Positions 46,941-56,090 are shown, counted from the first letter of the stretch. The stretch is DNA of 64,000 nt from Limnohabitans sp. 2KL-51 (GCF_003063645.1 NZ_NESJ01000001.1:296879-360878); one strand, 5' to 3'. Numbers and translations are program-made. Notes: generated from the sequence alone by a model not told the origin.

Positions 46941-47552
46941 ATGACCGCTGATTCTGCCTCCATTGACCTCAAGCATCATTTCCTGATCGCCATGCCCGGG
47001 TTGGAGGACGAGACATTCGCCCGCAGCGTCATCTATATGTGTGAGCACAGCCCCCGGGGGGCCATGGGCCTGATCATCAACAAACCCTCCGACATCAGCA
47101 TGCGTCTCTTGTTTGACAAGGTGGAGCTGCCCCTGCGCCGGGAAGACCTGATGCAAAACCCAGTGGGTCACGGCGGGCCAGTGCAAACCGAGCGCGGCTT
47201 TGTGCTGCACGACCCTTTGCACGACCCCCTGCGCACGGACAAGCCCCAACAAGAAGGCTCGACCTACGCCTCGACGCTCACCGTGCCGGGTGGGCTGGAG
47301 ATGACCACTTCGCGCGACGTGCTCGAAGCCCTGTCTTCTGGCGCAGGCCCGCGCCGCGTGCTGGTCACGCTGGGCTATGCGTCTTGGGGCGAAGGCCAGC
47401 TTGAATCCGAGTTGGGCGAAAACACCTGGCTCACGGTGGCGGCCTCGGCCGAAGTGATTTTTGAGGTGCCCATGGCCGAGCGCTACGACCGCGCCCTCGA
47501 CCTGCTGGGCCTCAAAAGCTGGATGCTCTCGCCTGACGCGGGGCACGCATGA
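46941..47552 (+). CDS. yqgE: YqgE/AlgH family protein
   Basis: The 203-residue protein has the family marks HHFLIAMPGLEDETFARSV, HSPRGAMGLIINKP and GGPVQTERGFVLHD, and LVTLGYASWGEGQLE. The function is unsettled (AlgH affects alginate in Pseudomonas). It overlaps ruvX by 4 bases and starts the yqgE-ruvX-pyrR-pyrB-pyrC' run. Confidence 0.95.
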   Translation: MTADSASIDLKHHFLIAMPGLEDETFARSVIYMCEHSPRGAMGLIINKPSDISMRLLFDKVELPLRREDLMQNPVGHGGPVQTERGFVLHDPLHDPLRTDKPQQEGSTYASTLTVPGGLEMTTSRDVLEALSSGAGPRRVLVTLGYASWGEGQLESELGENTWLTVAASAEVIFEVPMAERYDRALDLLGLKSWMLSPDAGHA

Positions 47553-47965
47553 GCAGCACACCCGAGAACACCGTTCCAGCCCAACACCAGAGTTTTCTGG
47601 CCTTTGACTATGGCCTCAAGCGCACTGGTGTGGCCGTGGGCAACCGCCTGATGAACTCGGCCACCCCGCAAGGCACCATCGCCGCTGAGGGCGACGCTCG
47701 GTTTGAACTCATCGCCAAACGCATCAAGGAGTGGCAGCCCGACGCGCTGGTGATCGGCGTGCCCACCCACCCCGATGGGGGCGAGCATGAAAACACCTTG
47801 CGCGCCCGCAAGTTCGGCCGCCAGTTGCGCGGTCGTTTTGGCCTGTCGGTGTACGAGGTGGACGAGCGTTACACCACCACTGAGGCGCATTCTTATGGTG
47901 CCAAAGACGCCGATGCGGCGGCGGCGGCGATCATTCTGGAACAATTCTTAAGGAGCCTGCAATGA
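47549..47965 (+). CDS. ruvX: YqgF/RuvX pre-16S rRNA nuclease, Holliday-junction resolvase fold
   Basis: The 138-residue protein has the RNase H-like fold with FDYGLKRTGVAVGN, VIGVPTHPDGGEHENT and DERYTTTEAHS, followed by the acidic AKDADAAAAAIILEQ; the Asp residues form the metal site. The family matures 16S rRNA 5' ends. It is coupled on both sides by 4-base overlaps. Confidence 0.95.
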   Translation: MSSTPENTVPAQHQSFLAFDYGLKRTGVAVGNRLMNSATPQGTIAAEGDARFELIAKRIKEWQPDALVIGVPTHPDGGEHENTLRARKFGRQLRGRFGLSVYEVDERYTTTEAHSYGAKDADAAAAAIILEQFLRSLQ

Positions 47966-48462
47966 GTGCTTTGGCGTTGAATGCAGAAGCCCTGTACCAA
48001 GAACTCTTGCGCGGCGTGCGCAGCCTGTGTCAGGACAACACCCGCCTCGTGGGCATCACCTCGGGTGGCGCCTGGCTGGCCCAGCGACTGCAACGAGACC
48101 TGGGCCTGGCCGGTGAAGCGGGTCAGGTGTCTTCGGTCATGCACCGCGACGACTTTGCCCAGCGCGGCTTGTCGGCAGGTGGTCAGACCAGCATGCCGTT
48201 TGAGGTGGCTGGGGCCGACATCCTGATCCTTGATGATGTGCTTTACACCGGCCGCACGATTCGCGCCGTGATGAACGAAATTTTTGACTACGGCCGCCCC
48301 GCACGCGTGCAGCTCGCCGTGCTGGTGGACCGCGGTGGGCGTCAGCTGCCGGTGCAGGCCGACTTTGCCGCCGCACGCGTGGCCTTGCCCGAAACCCAAT
48401 CGCTGGCGCTGGCCCGCGACGAGGCGGGTCGATTCAGTTTCAAAGTGGAGAACAAAGCCTGA
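47962..48462 (+). CDS. pyrR: PyrR-like uracil phosphoribosyltransferase/pyr regulator
   Basis: The 166-residue phosphoribosyltransferase has the PRPP loop ILILDDVLYTGRTIRAVMNE and VGITSGGAWLAQRLQ. PyrR in Gram-positives binds pyr mRNA; in betaproteobacteria its regulatory role is not proved and no obvious PyrR-type attenuator is seen here. It lies 16 bp before pyrB and overlaps ruvX. Confidence 0.93.
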   Translation: MSALALNAEALYQELLRGVRSLCQDNTRLVGITSGGAWLAQRLQRDLGLAGEAGQVSSVMHRDDFAQRGLSAGGQTSMPFEVAGADILILDDVLYTGRTIRAVMNEIFDYGRPARVQLAVLVDRGGRQLPVQADFAAARVALPETQSLALARDEAGRFSFKVENKA

Positions 48463-48478
48463 TTGAGGTGAAAACAAC

Positions 48479-49444
48479 ATGCTCTACAAACGCAACAACC
48501 CCCAACTCAACCAAAACGGCGAGCTGATCCACCTGCTCTCCACCGAAGGCCTGTCCAAGGACATCCTCACCCACATCCTCGACACGGCCGCCAGCTTCGT
48601 CAGCGTGAGCGACCGCGAGGTCAAGAAGGTGCCCCTTCTGCGCGGCAAAAGCGTGTTCAACCTGTTTTTTGAAAACAGCACCCGCACCCGCACCACCTTC
48701 GACATCGCGGCCACCCGCCTGTCGGCCGATGTGTACACGCTCGACATTGCCCGCTCGTCTGCAGCCAAGGGCGAGTCACTGCTCGACACGATTGCCAACC
48801 TGAGCGCCATGGCGGCTGACATCTTTGTGGTGCGCCACAGCGAGTCGGGCGCGCCCTACCTGATTGCGCAGCATGTTGCGCCCCATGTGCATGTGGTCAA
48901 CGCGGGCGACGGCCGCCATGCGCACCCCACCCAGGGCCTGCTGGACATGTACACCATCCGCCACTACAAGAAAGATTTTTCCAACCTCACCGTGGCCATT
49001 GTGGGCGATGTGCTGCACTCGCGTGTGGCGCGGTCTGACATCCACGCGCTCACCACGCTGGGCTGCGCCGAAGTGCGGGTGGTCGGCCCCAAAACGCTGG
49101 TGCCCGCCGACATGGCGCAAATGGGTGTGCGTGTCTTCAACAACCTCGAAGACGGCATCAAGGACTGTGACGTGGTCATCATGCTGCGCCTGCAAAATGA
49201 GCGCATGAGCGGCGCACTGCTGCCCTCCAGCCAGGAATACTTTGAGAGCTTTGGCCTCACCCCCGAAAAACTCCAACGAGCCAAACCCGACGCCATCGTC
49301 ATGCACCCGGGGCCGATCAACCGGGGGGTCGAGATTGACTCGGCAGTGGTGGACGGCCAGCAAAGCGTGATCTTGCCTCAGGTGACCTTTGGCATCGCGG
49401 TGCGCATGGCGGTGATGAGCATCGTCGCAGGCAACGAGGCTTAA
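48479..49444 (+). CDS. pyrB: Aspartate carbamoyltransferase catalytic subunit
   Basis: PyrB condenses carbamoyl phosphate and aspartate. The 321-residue protein shows the carbamoyl-phosphate site [15 protein letters not shown], the [11 protein letters not shown] motif and the [12 protein letters not shown] end motif. A pyrC-like gene with lost metal ligands follows, so the enzyme is probably the PyrB-PyrC' dodecamer of class A ATCases, as in Pseudomonas. No pyrI gene is present. Confidence 0.97.
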   Translation: MLYKRNNPQLNQNGELIHLLSTEGLSKDILTHILDTAASFVSVSDREVKKVPLLRGKSVFNLFFENSTRTRTTFDIAATRLSADVYTLDIARSSAAKGESLLDTIANLSAMAADIFVVRHSESGAPYLIAQHVAPHVHVVNAGDGRHAHPTQGLLDMYTIRHYKKDFSNLTVAIVGDVLHSRVARSDIHALTTLGCAEVRVVGPKTLVPADMAQMGVRVFNNLEDGIKDCDVVIMLRLQNERMSGALLPSSQEYFESFGLTPEKLQRAKPDAIVMHPGPINRGVEIDSAVVDGQQSVILPQVTFGIAVRMAVMSIVAGNEA

Positions 49445-49455
49445 GGAACAAAACC

Positions 49456-50751
49456 ATGAAGCTCCTGATTCAAAACGGCCGCGTCATCGACCCCGCCAGC
49501 GGCTTTGACCAAATGGCCGATGTGGCGATCGCCGCCGGTCGCATTGTGGCGATCGGCCAGGGGCCCGCCGACTTCAAGCCCAACCGCGTGATCGATGCCC
49601 ACGGCTGTATCGTGGCACCGGGTCTGGTGGATCTGGCAGCACGCCTGCGCGAACCTGGCCAGGAGCACGCGGGCATGCTCGAGAGCGAAATGGCCGCCGC
49701 CGTGGCCGGTGGCGTGACCAGTCTGGTTTGCCCGCCCGACACCGAGCCGGTGCTCGACGAACCAGGTCTTGTCGAGATGCTGCGCTACCGCGCCGAAAAA
49801 CTGCACCAAGCCCGTGTGCTGCCGCTGGGTGCGCTCACGGTGGGCCTGAAGGGTGATGTGCTGACCGAAATGGGCCAACTCACGGTCGCCGGTTGTGTGG
49901 GTTTTTCTCAGGCTGAGGTGCCGATCTCCAGCACCCAGGTGCTGCAACGTGCGCTGCAATACGCCAGCACCTTTGGCTTCACCGTCTGGTTGCGCCCGCA
50001 AGAGCTGCACTTGGGCAAGGGCGTGGCCGCAAGCGGGGCCTTGGCCACACGCATGGGCTTGTCGGGCGTGTCGGTGGCGGCCGAGACGATTGCCATGCAC
50101 ACGATTTTTGAGTTGGTGCGCAGCACCCGTGCCCGCGTCCACCTGTGCCGCATCAGCAGCGCTCAAGGCGTGGAGCTGGTGCGCCAGGCCAAGGCCGAGG
50201 GCCTGCCTGTGACGGCCGATGTGAGCATCAATTCTCTGCACCTGACCGATGCTGACATGGGTTACTTTGACAGCTGTGCGCGCCTCACGCCCGTGCTGCG
50301 CCAGCAGCGCGACCGCGACGCCCTGCGTGCAGGCCTGGCCGATGGCACGATCGACGTGCTGGTGTCCGACCACACCCCGGTCGATGCCGACGCCAAAGCC
50401 TTGCCATTTGCCGAAGCCGAACCTGGCGCCACCGGCATGGAGCTGCTCTGGAGCCTGGCCCTCAAGTGGGGGCAGGCTGCCGCTTTACCTATGCCGCAAG
50501 TGCTCTCACGCCTCACCGCCGACCCGGCCCGCGTGCTGGGCACCACGCTGGGCAGCCTGCAAGACTCAGTCGGCCATCTGGCAGTTGGGGGCGTGGCCGA
50601 TGTGTGCGTGCTGTCTACCGAAGGCCACTGGCTGGTGTGCGACGCTGCCCTGCGCAGCCAAGGCAAGAGCACGCCGTTTTCCGGCTACGAGTTGCCCGGC
50701 CGCGTGCGGGCCACGGTGGTAGGCGGGCAAGTGGCGTTCGAGGCGCAATGA
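49456..50751 (+). CDS. pyrC': Dihydroorotase-like PyrC' (probably non-catalytic)
   Basis: The 431-residue protein is a dihydroorotase homologue but the HxH zinc motif of active enzymes (DxHVHLREPG) is replaced by DLAARLREPG, and the late SDHAPH is SDHTPVD. It therefore most likely lacks activity and serves as the structural partner of PyrB in a class A aspartate transcarbamoylase. It follows pyrB by 11 bp. An active dihydroorotase must be encoded elsewhere. Confidence 0.92.
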   Translation: MKLLIQNGRVIDPASGFDQMADVAIAAGRIVAIGQGPADFKPNRVIDAHGCIVAPGLVDLAARLREPGQEHAGMLESEMAAAVAGGVTSLVCPPDTEPVLDEPGLVEMLRYRAEKLHQARVLPLGALTVGLKGDVLTEMGQLTVAGCVGFSQAEVPISSTQVLQRALQYASTFGFTVWLRPQELHLGKGVAASGALATRMGLSGVSVAAETIAMHTIFELVRSTRARVHLCRISSAQGVELVRQAKAEGLPVTADVSINSLHLTDADMGYFDSCARLTPVLRQQRDRDALRAGLADGTIDVLVSDHTPVDADAKALPFAEAEPGATGMELLWSLALKWGQAAALPMPQVLSRLTADPARVLGTTLGSLQDSVGHLAVGGVADVCVLSTEGHWLVCDAALRSQGKSTPFSGYELPGRVRATVVGGQVAFEAQ

Positions 50752-50824
50752 GTGCCCTCTTGTGACCCTCATCCCAGCTGAAACTTATCCCTGTGGCCGA
50801 AGCACGGCGCGTTGGGCCATTAAC

Positions 50825-50945
50825 CATCGCCCATGGGATGGGCTCCTACAAGGACAACCACCTCGTGCACCTTTCCCCGTAGGAGCCCACCCCTGTGGGC
50901 GATGGGCGAATCGATGGGGCACAAGCCCGCGCCCATGGGCACGGC
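50825..50945. repeat. REP-like elements (copy E)
   Basis: A minus-strand copy (50825-50850) has stem GCCCAT/ATGGGC, and a plus-strand copy (50879-50903) has GTAGGAG, stem GCCCAC/GTGGGC with loop CCCT, and a degenerate tail. The GCCCAT/ATGGGC form is again a paired change. They lie between pyrC' and plsC. Confidence 0.75.
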
Positions 50946-50979
50946 ATGGAAATCCGATCAAGGTAGCGGCTGCAAACGT

Positions 50980-51720
50980 ATGCGCTCTCTAAAAGCCCTC
51001 TGGAAATTCCTGCGCGGCCTGTGGCACGTGCTCATGGGCATGTGGACCATTTACCTGCGCTTTCCACAGCTGAGCCCCGAGCAGCGGGAAATGCGCGTGC
51101 AAGCCTGGGCGCTGCAGTTTCTGGCGCTGTGGGGCATCCATTTGCGGGTGCTGGGCCAGCCGGTGATCAACGGACCGGCGCTCATGGTGGCCAACCACAT
51201 CTCCTGGCTCGATATTCTGGTCATTCATGCGGCCAGGCACTGCCGATTCGTCTCTAAATCTGACGTCCGAGACTGGCCTTTGGTGGGCACGCTGGCCACG
51301 GGTGCGGGCACGCTGTACATCGAACGCACCAACCGCAGAGACGCGCTGCGAATGGTCAAAGACATGGCCGACGCCATGAAGAATGGCGATGTGGTGGCGG
51401 TGTTCCCCGAAGGCACAACCAGCGACGGGCGCGAGTTGCTGCCCTTCCACGCCAACCTGATCCAGGCGGCCATCCAGGCCGAAGCACCGGTGCAGCCCAT
51501 GTCGATCAAATTCATCGATGCCCAAACGGGTGAACTGAGCTTAGCGCCGTGCTACATCGGTGACGACACCCTGATCGGCTCCATGTGGCGCACCCTGAAA
51601 GCCCGCCGCATCGAAGCTGTGGTGCACTTTGGTGAACCCCAAACCGCCATGGGACGTGACCGTCGTGCCTGGGCGCAGGATCTTCGCCGAGATATCACGG
51701 TCCTGCGGGACACCCCCTGA
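50980..51720 (+). CDS. plsC: 1-acyl-sn-glycerol-3-phosphate acyltransferase (PlsC-like)
   Basis: The 246-residue protein has the acyltransferase motif NHISWLDI (HX4D), FVSKSDV, and the FPEGTTSDG motif that binds the glycerol phosphate. One N-terminal hydrophobic segment anchors it in the inner membrane, where it makes phosphatidic acid from lysophosphatidic acid. The ATG at 50980 is chosen because similarity starts there; the long upstream frame runs through REP copies. Confidence 0.9.
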   Translation: MRSLKALWKFLRGLWHVLMGMWTIYLRFPQLSPEQREMRVQAWALQFLALWGIHLRVLGQPVINGPALMVANHISWLDILVIHAARHCRFVSKSDVRDWPLVGTLATGAGTLYIERTNRRDALRMVKDMADAMKNGDVVAVFPEGTTSDGRELLPFHANLIQAAIQAEAPVQPMSIKFIDAQTGELSLAPCYIGDDTLIGSMWRTLKARRIEAVVHFGEPQTAMGRDRRAWAQDLRRDITVLRDTP

Positions 51721-51746
51721 GTCGGCGTCATGAAGTCTTGAGTCAT

Positions 51747-51836
51747 GGGCAGAGTCCACGCCATGGGCGATTGGGCGTGACAGAGGCCCTTAATTTGGCC
51801 CTGCAAACCATCGCCCTCGGGGCGGACTCTTACAAA
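51747..51836. repeat. REP-like elements, decayed pair (copy F)
   Basis: A degenerate plus-strand half (51747-51772) and a minus-strand half (51809-51836; GTAAGAG head, stem GTCCGC/GAGGGC with mismatches) lie between plsC and the Cds6-like gene. They look like an old, mutated pair. Confidence 0.55.
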
Positions 51837-51886
51837 AAACACACGCCTGACAAACACAAGGGCAATTCAATCGTCAAGAGACCGGA

Positions 51887-52708
51887 TCATTGGTCTGTGG
51901 CTTCTCGGGTAATTTGCCATTGGCCACTGCGCCAAACCCAATGCATGGTCTTTCGGTCGATCGCTCGCACGCGCTCGTCCTGGTAGAGCTGCGTGAAGCG
52001 CACCGTGGCCTGGCTTGCGTTGAACTGGATGGTCAGATTTTGGATGTCGTGCCGGATGTTTTTTTTGCTGGCGATGCGCTGCGTACGTTGCTGGGCCCAA
52101 GCAGGGCGGCTCAACCCCTTTGGGGGCTCAAAATCGCTGGCATACATGCCTAAATACTGGGGTATCAACTGTCCGCCCCAGGATTGGCTCCATTGCTCAA
52201 TCGCCTGACGCAGCGCCGCTTCATTGCCGCTGGCCAAGGTTGATGGGGGCAACTGTTGGACGGTCGTAGTGGCCGGGGCTGAGGTGGCTAAGCGCTGTGG
52301 GGTTTCAGCTGCCCTGTTACCAGACCGTTGAACGGGCGAGACTTCGCTCAGGGAAGTCACGATCACAGAGCCGGGTGGCTCAATCGGTGGTGTCCAGCCG
52401 CCGCGGTGGGCATCGTTTTTGGCCATCAATTGTGACAAGTGCATCAGCACCAAAACCAAGAGAAACCAAAAAAAATGGCGTTTTCTCAGAGTTGCGGATT
52501 TCTCGGTCAACGGTGCGATACGCCCATCTTTGGTGCGTATCTCTTCTGAATCGCGTAAATCCCAGTGCGCCAAGGCGCGTGAGGTTTTGACTGAGGTTGC
52601 ACGCTGTGACGAGGGCAGCACCACGTTGCTGAAATTGAAAAAACCAGCTTGCCTCTCGGTTGCGGGTGCCGCAGCATTTCTCATGCTTTGATAAGATTTC
52701 GGAAACAT
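51887..52708 (-). CDS. Membrane-anchored protein with Cds6/SnoaL-like C-terminal domain
   Basis: The protein is about 273 residues. It has a cytoplasmic N-terminal half, one transmembrane helix (HFFWFLLVLVLMHLSQLM, near 80), a Pro/Thr-rich linker and a C-terminal domain of about 115 residues with YLGMYASDFEPPKGLSRPAW and MHWVWRSGQWQITRE, the Cds6 C-terminal (SnoaL/NTF2-like) pattern seen at the end of some L,D-transpeptidases. No transpeptidase catalytic domain is present here. The start is uncertain: ATG 52708 is used, with GTG 52726 and ATG 52684 as options. Confidence 0.7.
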   Translation of the reverse strand: MFPKSYQSMRNAAAPATERQAGFFNFSNVVLPSSQRATSVKTSRALAHWDLRDSEEIRTKDGRIAPLTEKSATLRKRHFFWFLLVLVLMHLSQLMAKNDAHRGGWTPPIEPPGSVIVTSLSEVSPVQRSGNRAAETPQRLATSAPATTTVQQLPPSTLASGNEAALRQAIEQWSQSWGGQLIPQYLGMYASDFEPPKGLSRPAWAQQRTQRIASKKNIRHDIQNLTIQFNASQATVRFTQLYQDERVRAIDRKTMHWVWRSGQWQITREATDQ

Positions 52709-53011
52709 CGGTTCATTAGGTATCACTGTTATTTTTGGCGTAATTTACATTTTTATTGTATCCCGGCAAAAGTATTCATTAAAGAAGAGCATCAAATGAT
52801 TCTTAATAATTGAATTTTGATTCATCTGAGTGATGCCGACAGGACCCATGACCTTGAAAGCCTCAAGCCCTTGCAGCGGATCAGATTGAATTCGCCAAAC
52901 ACTGCCCTTAGTTAAAAACGGAGACGGGAGGCAGGTAGTGCGGGAAAGCGCAAAGAGCCAAGGAAAGGCCTTGGCAACGGCTTTTTGGGACTGAAAAGAC
53001 GATCTTCAAAC
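52709..53011. other. Intergenic region, AT-rich, no gene recognised
   Basis: About 300 bases between the Cds6-like gene and fbpC, both on the minus strand. It is AT-rich at 52730-52830, consistent with a promoter for the Cds6-like gene. A 7-bp stem GCCAAGG/CCTTGGC (52957-52975) could end fbpC transcripts, but the following T-run on that strand is weak. Confidence 0.5.
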
Positions 53012-54187
53012 CTACATTTTTTGTAAATTTGATATTTTGATATTTTGATATTTTGAATCGCTGTTCTCACGGGCTTTGGCTTGAGGGCAGGGCAACTGGC
53101 AAAGCTCGCGGTCGTTCATCTGGCAGGCTCGGTTGAAGGTGACGACGTGGTCCACCTCGGCGCGGATACCGATCCATTCGCCGAGTTTGTGGTCGTGGTG
53201 GCTGGGCACATGGGCCATCAGTTGCTCGCCCGTGGCCAGGCGCAGGGTGTACAAAAACTCCGAGCCCCGAAAAGCCTTGCGGATGATCTGAGCCTTCACC
53301 GGGGCATCGTCATCGTGCACGATGTCGTCAGCCCGCAGCAGCACATCGCATTGGCCGTTCTCAAACGCGCAGGGCAAAGGGCATTCGGCCACATCGCGCA
53401 ACTCACCCACCGGGGTACTGACCAGGATGTGTCCATCCACTTCGCGCAGCGTGGCAGGGGTGAAAACGCCATGGCCAATGAAATCGGCGACAAAGCGGGT
53501 GGCTGGGCGGTGATAGAGGCTGTAGGCGTCGTCCCACTGGTGCAACTGGCCTTCGTTCATGACGCCGATCACATCGCCGATCGCAAAGGCTTCGAGCTGG
53601 TCGTGTGTGACGAGCAGGGCGGTGGCCTGGGCGGCTTTGAGGATGTTGCGCACCTCGTGGGCCAAGCGCTCGCGCAAGTCGATGTCCAGGTTGGAAAACG
53701 GCTCGTCCAGCAGCAGCAGGTCGGGCTTGGGGGCCAAGGCTCGGGCCAGCGCCACGCGTTGCTGTTGACCACCCGAGAGTTCGTGCGGGTAGCGTTTGTC
53801 TGAACCCGTTAGCCCCACGAGTTCCAGCACGTCAGCCACCCGTTTTTGACGCTCGGCTTTGGGCAGGTGTTCCAGGCCAAAGCCCACGTTATTCCCCACG
53901 TCCATGTGCGGAAACAGCGCATAGTCCTGAAAAACCATGCCGATGCGGCGGCGTTCGGCCGGCTCGGTGTGGCCCTTTTCGCTCACCACCCGGTTAGACA
54001 GCAGGATCTGGCCGCCCGATATCGGCTCCAGCCCCGCCACGGCACGCAACAAGGTGGTTTTGCCGCAGCCAGACGGCCCGATCAGCACGCCAATCTCGCC
54101 CGATCGCAGCCCAAGGTTCACCCCTCGCACGGCAGGCGCGGTGCTGCCCGGGTATTGAATGTCCAGTTGGCGCAGTTCTAGAAACAT
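53012..54187 (-). CDS. fbpC: Iron(III) ABC transporter ATP-binding protein (FbpC-like)
   Basis: The 391-residue ATPase has Walker A LIGPSGCGKTTLL, Q-loop MVFQDYALFPHM, signature LSGGQQQRVALARAL, Walker B LLLLDEPFSNLD and H-loop LLVTHDQ, followed by a TOBE-like C-terminal regulatory domain as in FbpC/AfuC. The last 40 residues are an odd tail with several Cys and a 3' coding end made of an 8-base tandem repeat. The ATG at 54187 is chosen; a GTG lies 11 codons upstream. It is divergent from the permease gene fbpB. Confidence 0.9.
   Translation of the reverse strand: MFLELRQLDIQYPGSTAPAVRGVNLGLRSGEIGVLIGPSGCGKTTLLRAVAGLEPISGGQILLSNRVVSEKGHTEPAERRRIGMVFQDYALFPHMDVGNNVGFGLEHLPKAERQKRVADVLELVGLTGSDKRYPHELSGGQQQRVALARALAPKPDLLLLDEPFSNLDIDLRERLAHEVRNILKAAQATALLVTHDQLEAFAIGDVIGVMNEGQLHQWDDAYSLYHRPATRFVADFIGHGVFTPATLREVDGHILVSTPVGELRDVAECPLPCAFENGQCDVLLRADDIVHDDDAPVKAQIIRKAFRGSEFLYTLRLATGEQLMAHVPSHHDHKLGEWIGIRAEVDHVVTFNRACQMNDRELCQLPCPQAKARENSDSKYQNIKISNLQKM
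53031..53054 (+). repeat. 8-bp tandem repeat in the fbpC 3' end
   Basis: Three exact units GATATTTT on the plus strand lie in the last codons of fbpC. The unit is not a multiple of three, so a change in copy number would shift the final residues. Confidence 0.8.
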
Positions 54188-54293
54188 GTTTGTGATTGTA
54201 GGCAGGTTGCGCCTTGTCACTCATTGCTTGCGCACGCCGCGCCATTGTCACTAGGGACTTGATCCGCAAGCCATGTATGTATGCGTCATGCCC

Positions 54294-54330
54294 GACAAGC
54301 CCTCAGCTTGTCATCCCGGACGTGATCCGG
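54294..54330. repeat. Two tandem hairpins between fbpC and fbpB
   Basis: GACAAGC/GCTTGTC (54294-54312, loop CCTCA) is followed by CCGGA/TCCGG (54316-54330, spacer CGTGA). The sequence around it (CATCCCGGA...ATCCGGAATCC) resembles the interspersed palindromes common in proteobacterial intergenic regions. Only one copy is in the window. Confidence 0.55.
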
Positions 54331-54426
54331 AATCCATGGTTGCAAGGGAGATGACCCCCAAGTCTTTGGCGAACTTGATATGAGGTCACAAGGCATTCAG
54401 GGTGCGGCTTCTACAATAGTGCCGAT

Positions 54427-56058
54427 ATGCTGACCACCCTGGCCCGCCGCTTATCGGGCCTACCCTCTTTTCTCTATATTTTGCTGACACTGGCTTTGGC
54501 CTTGCCTGTGCTGGCCGTTCTGGGATCGTGGCTGCAGTGGAGTGGCGAGAGTGCCAACATCTTGCTCGAGATGGCGCGAACGGTGCTGCCCGATTACGTG
54601 CTGACCACGCTGGCCCTGTGCCTGATGGTGGCGGTGGGCGTGACGGTTTTGGGCTTGACCACCGCGGCGCTGGTCACCCTGTTCGATTTTCCGGGTCGCG
54701 GCATGTTTGAATGGCTGCTGCTCTTGCCACTGGCCATGCCCGCTTATGTGGTGGCCTATGCCTACACCGACTTCTTGCAGTTCAGTGGACCGCTGCAGGT
54801 GGCCTTGCGCGAAGCGCTGGGCTTGCAAGGGCGATTGTGGCCCGATGTGCGCAGCGTCTGGGGCGCGGCCCTGGTGTTCACGCTCTCGCTTTACCCTTAT
54901 GTGTATTTGCTGGCCCGCACCGCCTTGGTGGAGCGGGCTTCGGGCCTGATGGAAGCAGCCCGCTTGCTGGGCGCACCCTTGTCCCGTCGCATCCGCGAGA
55001 TTGCTTTGCCCTTGGCTCGACCCGCCGTGGCTGCGGGTGTGGCGCTGGCACTCATGGAAACCCTGGCTGACTTTGGCGTGTCCAGCTACTTTGGCATCCA
55101 GACTTTCACGGCCGGGATTTACAAGGCTTGGCTGTCGATGGACAACCGCATTGCGGCCGCGCAGCTGGCCACGGTGTTACTGGCCGTGGTGGTGGTCTTG
55201 CTGCAGTTGGAGCAACGCGCCCAAAAGCGCATGCGCTTCAACCAGGGGCGTGGCTCGCGTCAGGGCTCTGCCGAGGCACAGCCGGTGCAGCTGCACGGCA
55301 CGCGACGCGTACTGGCGTGGACGGTGTGCAGCTTGCCCGTGCTGCTGGGCTTTGTGCTGCCGGTGCTCATCATGCTGCGCGCCTTTCTGGGCGAGACAAC
55401 CGAGATGCCTTGGGAGCGTTTTGGCCAGTGGGCCTGGACCAGCTTGCGTTTGGGCGCGGTCACGGCGGTGCTGGCGGTGGGTGTGGCGCTGGCGCTGGCC
55501 TTCAGCGTGCGCACACGGGCTGACCGCATCAGCCAAGGCGCCATTCAACTGGTGGGCTTGGGTTACGCCATTCCCGGTGCGGTGGTGGTGGTGGGCTTGC
55601 TCTTGCCCTTGGGCTGGATTCAACAGACCTGGCCCGCATCATCAGCGGGGGCTTGGATCACCGCCACATCCTTGGGCCTGGTGTGGGCCTACCTGGTGCG
55701 TTTTTGTGCGGTGGCTTTGCAATCGGTGCAAAGCGGTTATGCGCGCATTCCGTTCAGCTTGGACGATTCGGCCCGCATGTTGGGCGTGACCGGCTGGGGC
55801 TTGATGCGCCGGGTGCACGCGCCTTTGTTGCAGCGCACGACCATCGCCGCTGCCTTGCTGGTGTTTGTGGACGTGATGAAGGAGCTGCCCGCCACCATGG
55901 TGCTGCGCCCCTTCAACAGCGACACCTTGGCTGTGGTGGCCTACCAGCTTGCGCGTGACGAGCGCCTAGGTGAGGCAGCGCTTCCCTCGCTGGCCTTGGT
56001 GCTGGTGGGGCTGATTCCGGTGATTTTGCTCAGCAGGACCCTTCGGCAGAGGTCCTGA
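54427..56058 (+). CDS. fbpB: Iron(III) ABC transporter permease (FbpB-like)
   Basis: The 543-residue protein has about 12 hydrophobic helices in two homologous halves, each with the binding-protein-dependent EAA loop (EAARLLGAPLSRRIREIALP; ARMLGVTGWGLMRRVHAP). This fused two-domain form is typical of Fbp/Afu/Sfu ferric iron permeases. fbpC is divergent. No periplasmic FbpA gene lies next to it, so the receptor must be encoded elsewhere. Confidence 0.92.
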   Translation: MLTTLARRLSGLPSFLYILLTLALALPVLAVLGSWLQWSGESANILLEMARTVLPDYVLTTLALCLMVAVGVTVLGLTTAALVTLFDFPGRGMFEWLLLLPLAMPAYVVAYAYTDFLQFSGPLQVALREALGLQGRLWPDVRSVWGAALVFTLSLYPYVYLLARTALVERASGLMEAARLLGAPLSRRIREIALPLARPAVAAGVALALMETLADFGVSSYFGIQTFTAGIYKAWLSMDNRIAAAQLATVLLAVVVVLLQLEQRAQKRMRFNQGRGSRQGSAEAQPVQLHGTRRVLAWTVCSLPVLLGFVLPVLIMLRAFLGETTEMPWERFGQWAWTSLRLGAVTAVLAVGVALALAFSVRTRADRISQGAIQLVGLGYAIPGAVVVVGLLLPLGWIQQTWPASSAGAWITATSLGLVWAYLVRFCAVALQSVQSGYARIPFSLDDSARMLGVTGWGLMRRVHAPLLQRTTIAAALLVFVDVMKELPATMVLRPFNSDTLAVVAYQLARDERLGEAALPSLALVLVGLIPVILLSRTLRQRS

Positions 56059-56090
56059 GCGTTGGCTAAAACGCAATCAGCACTTGCCGA

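Noticed and set aside
47962..48479. PyrR-type attenuator between pyrR and pyrB
   Set aside because: Only 16 bases separate the genes and no competing hairpins are seen.
49456..50751. Active dihydroorotase
   Set aside because: The HxH metal motif is lost.
51887..52708. L,D-transpeptidase
   Set aside because: Only the Cds6-like C-terminal domain is present; the YkuD domain with its Cys/His active site is absent.
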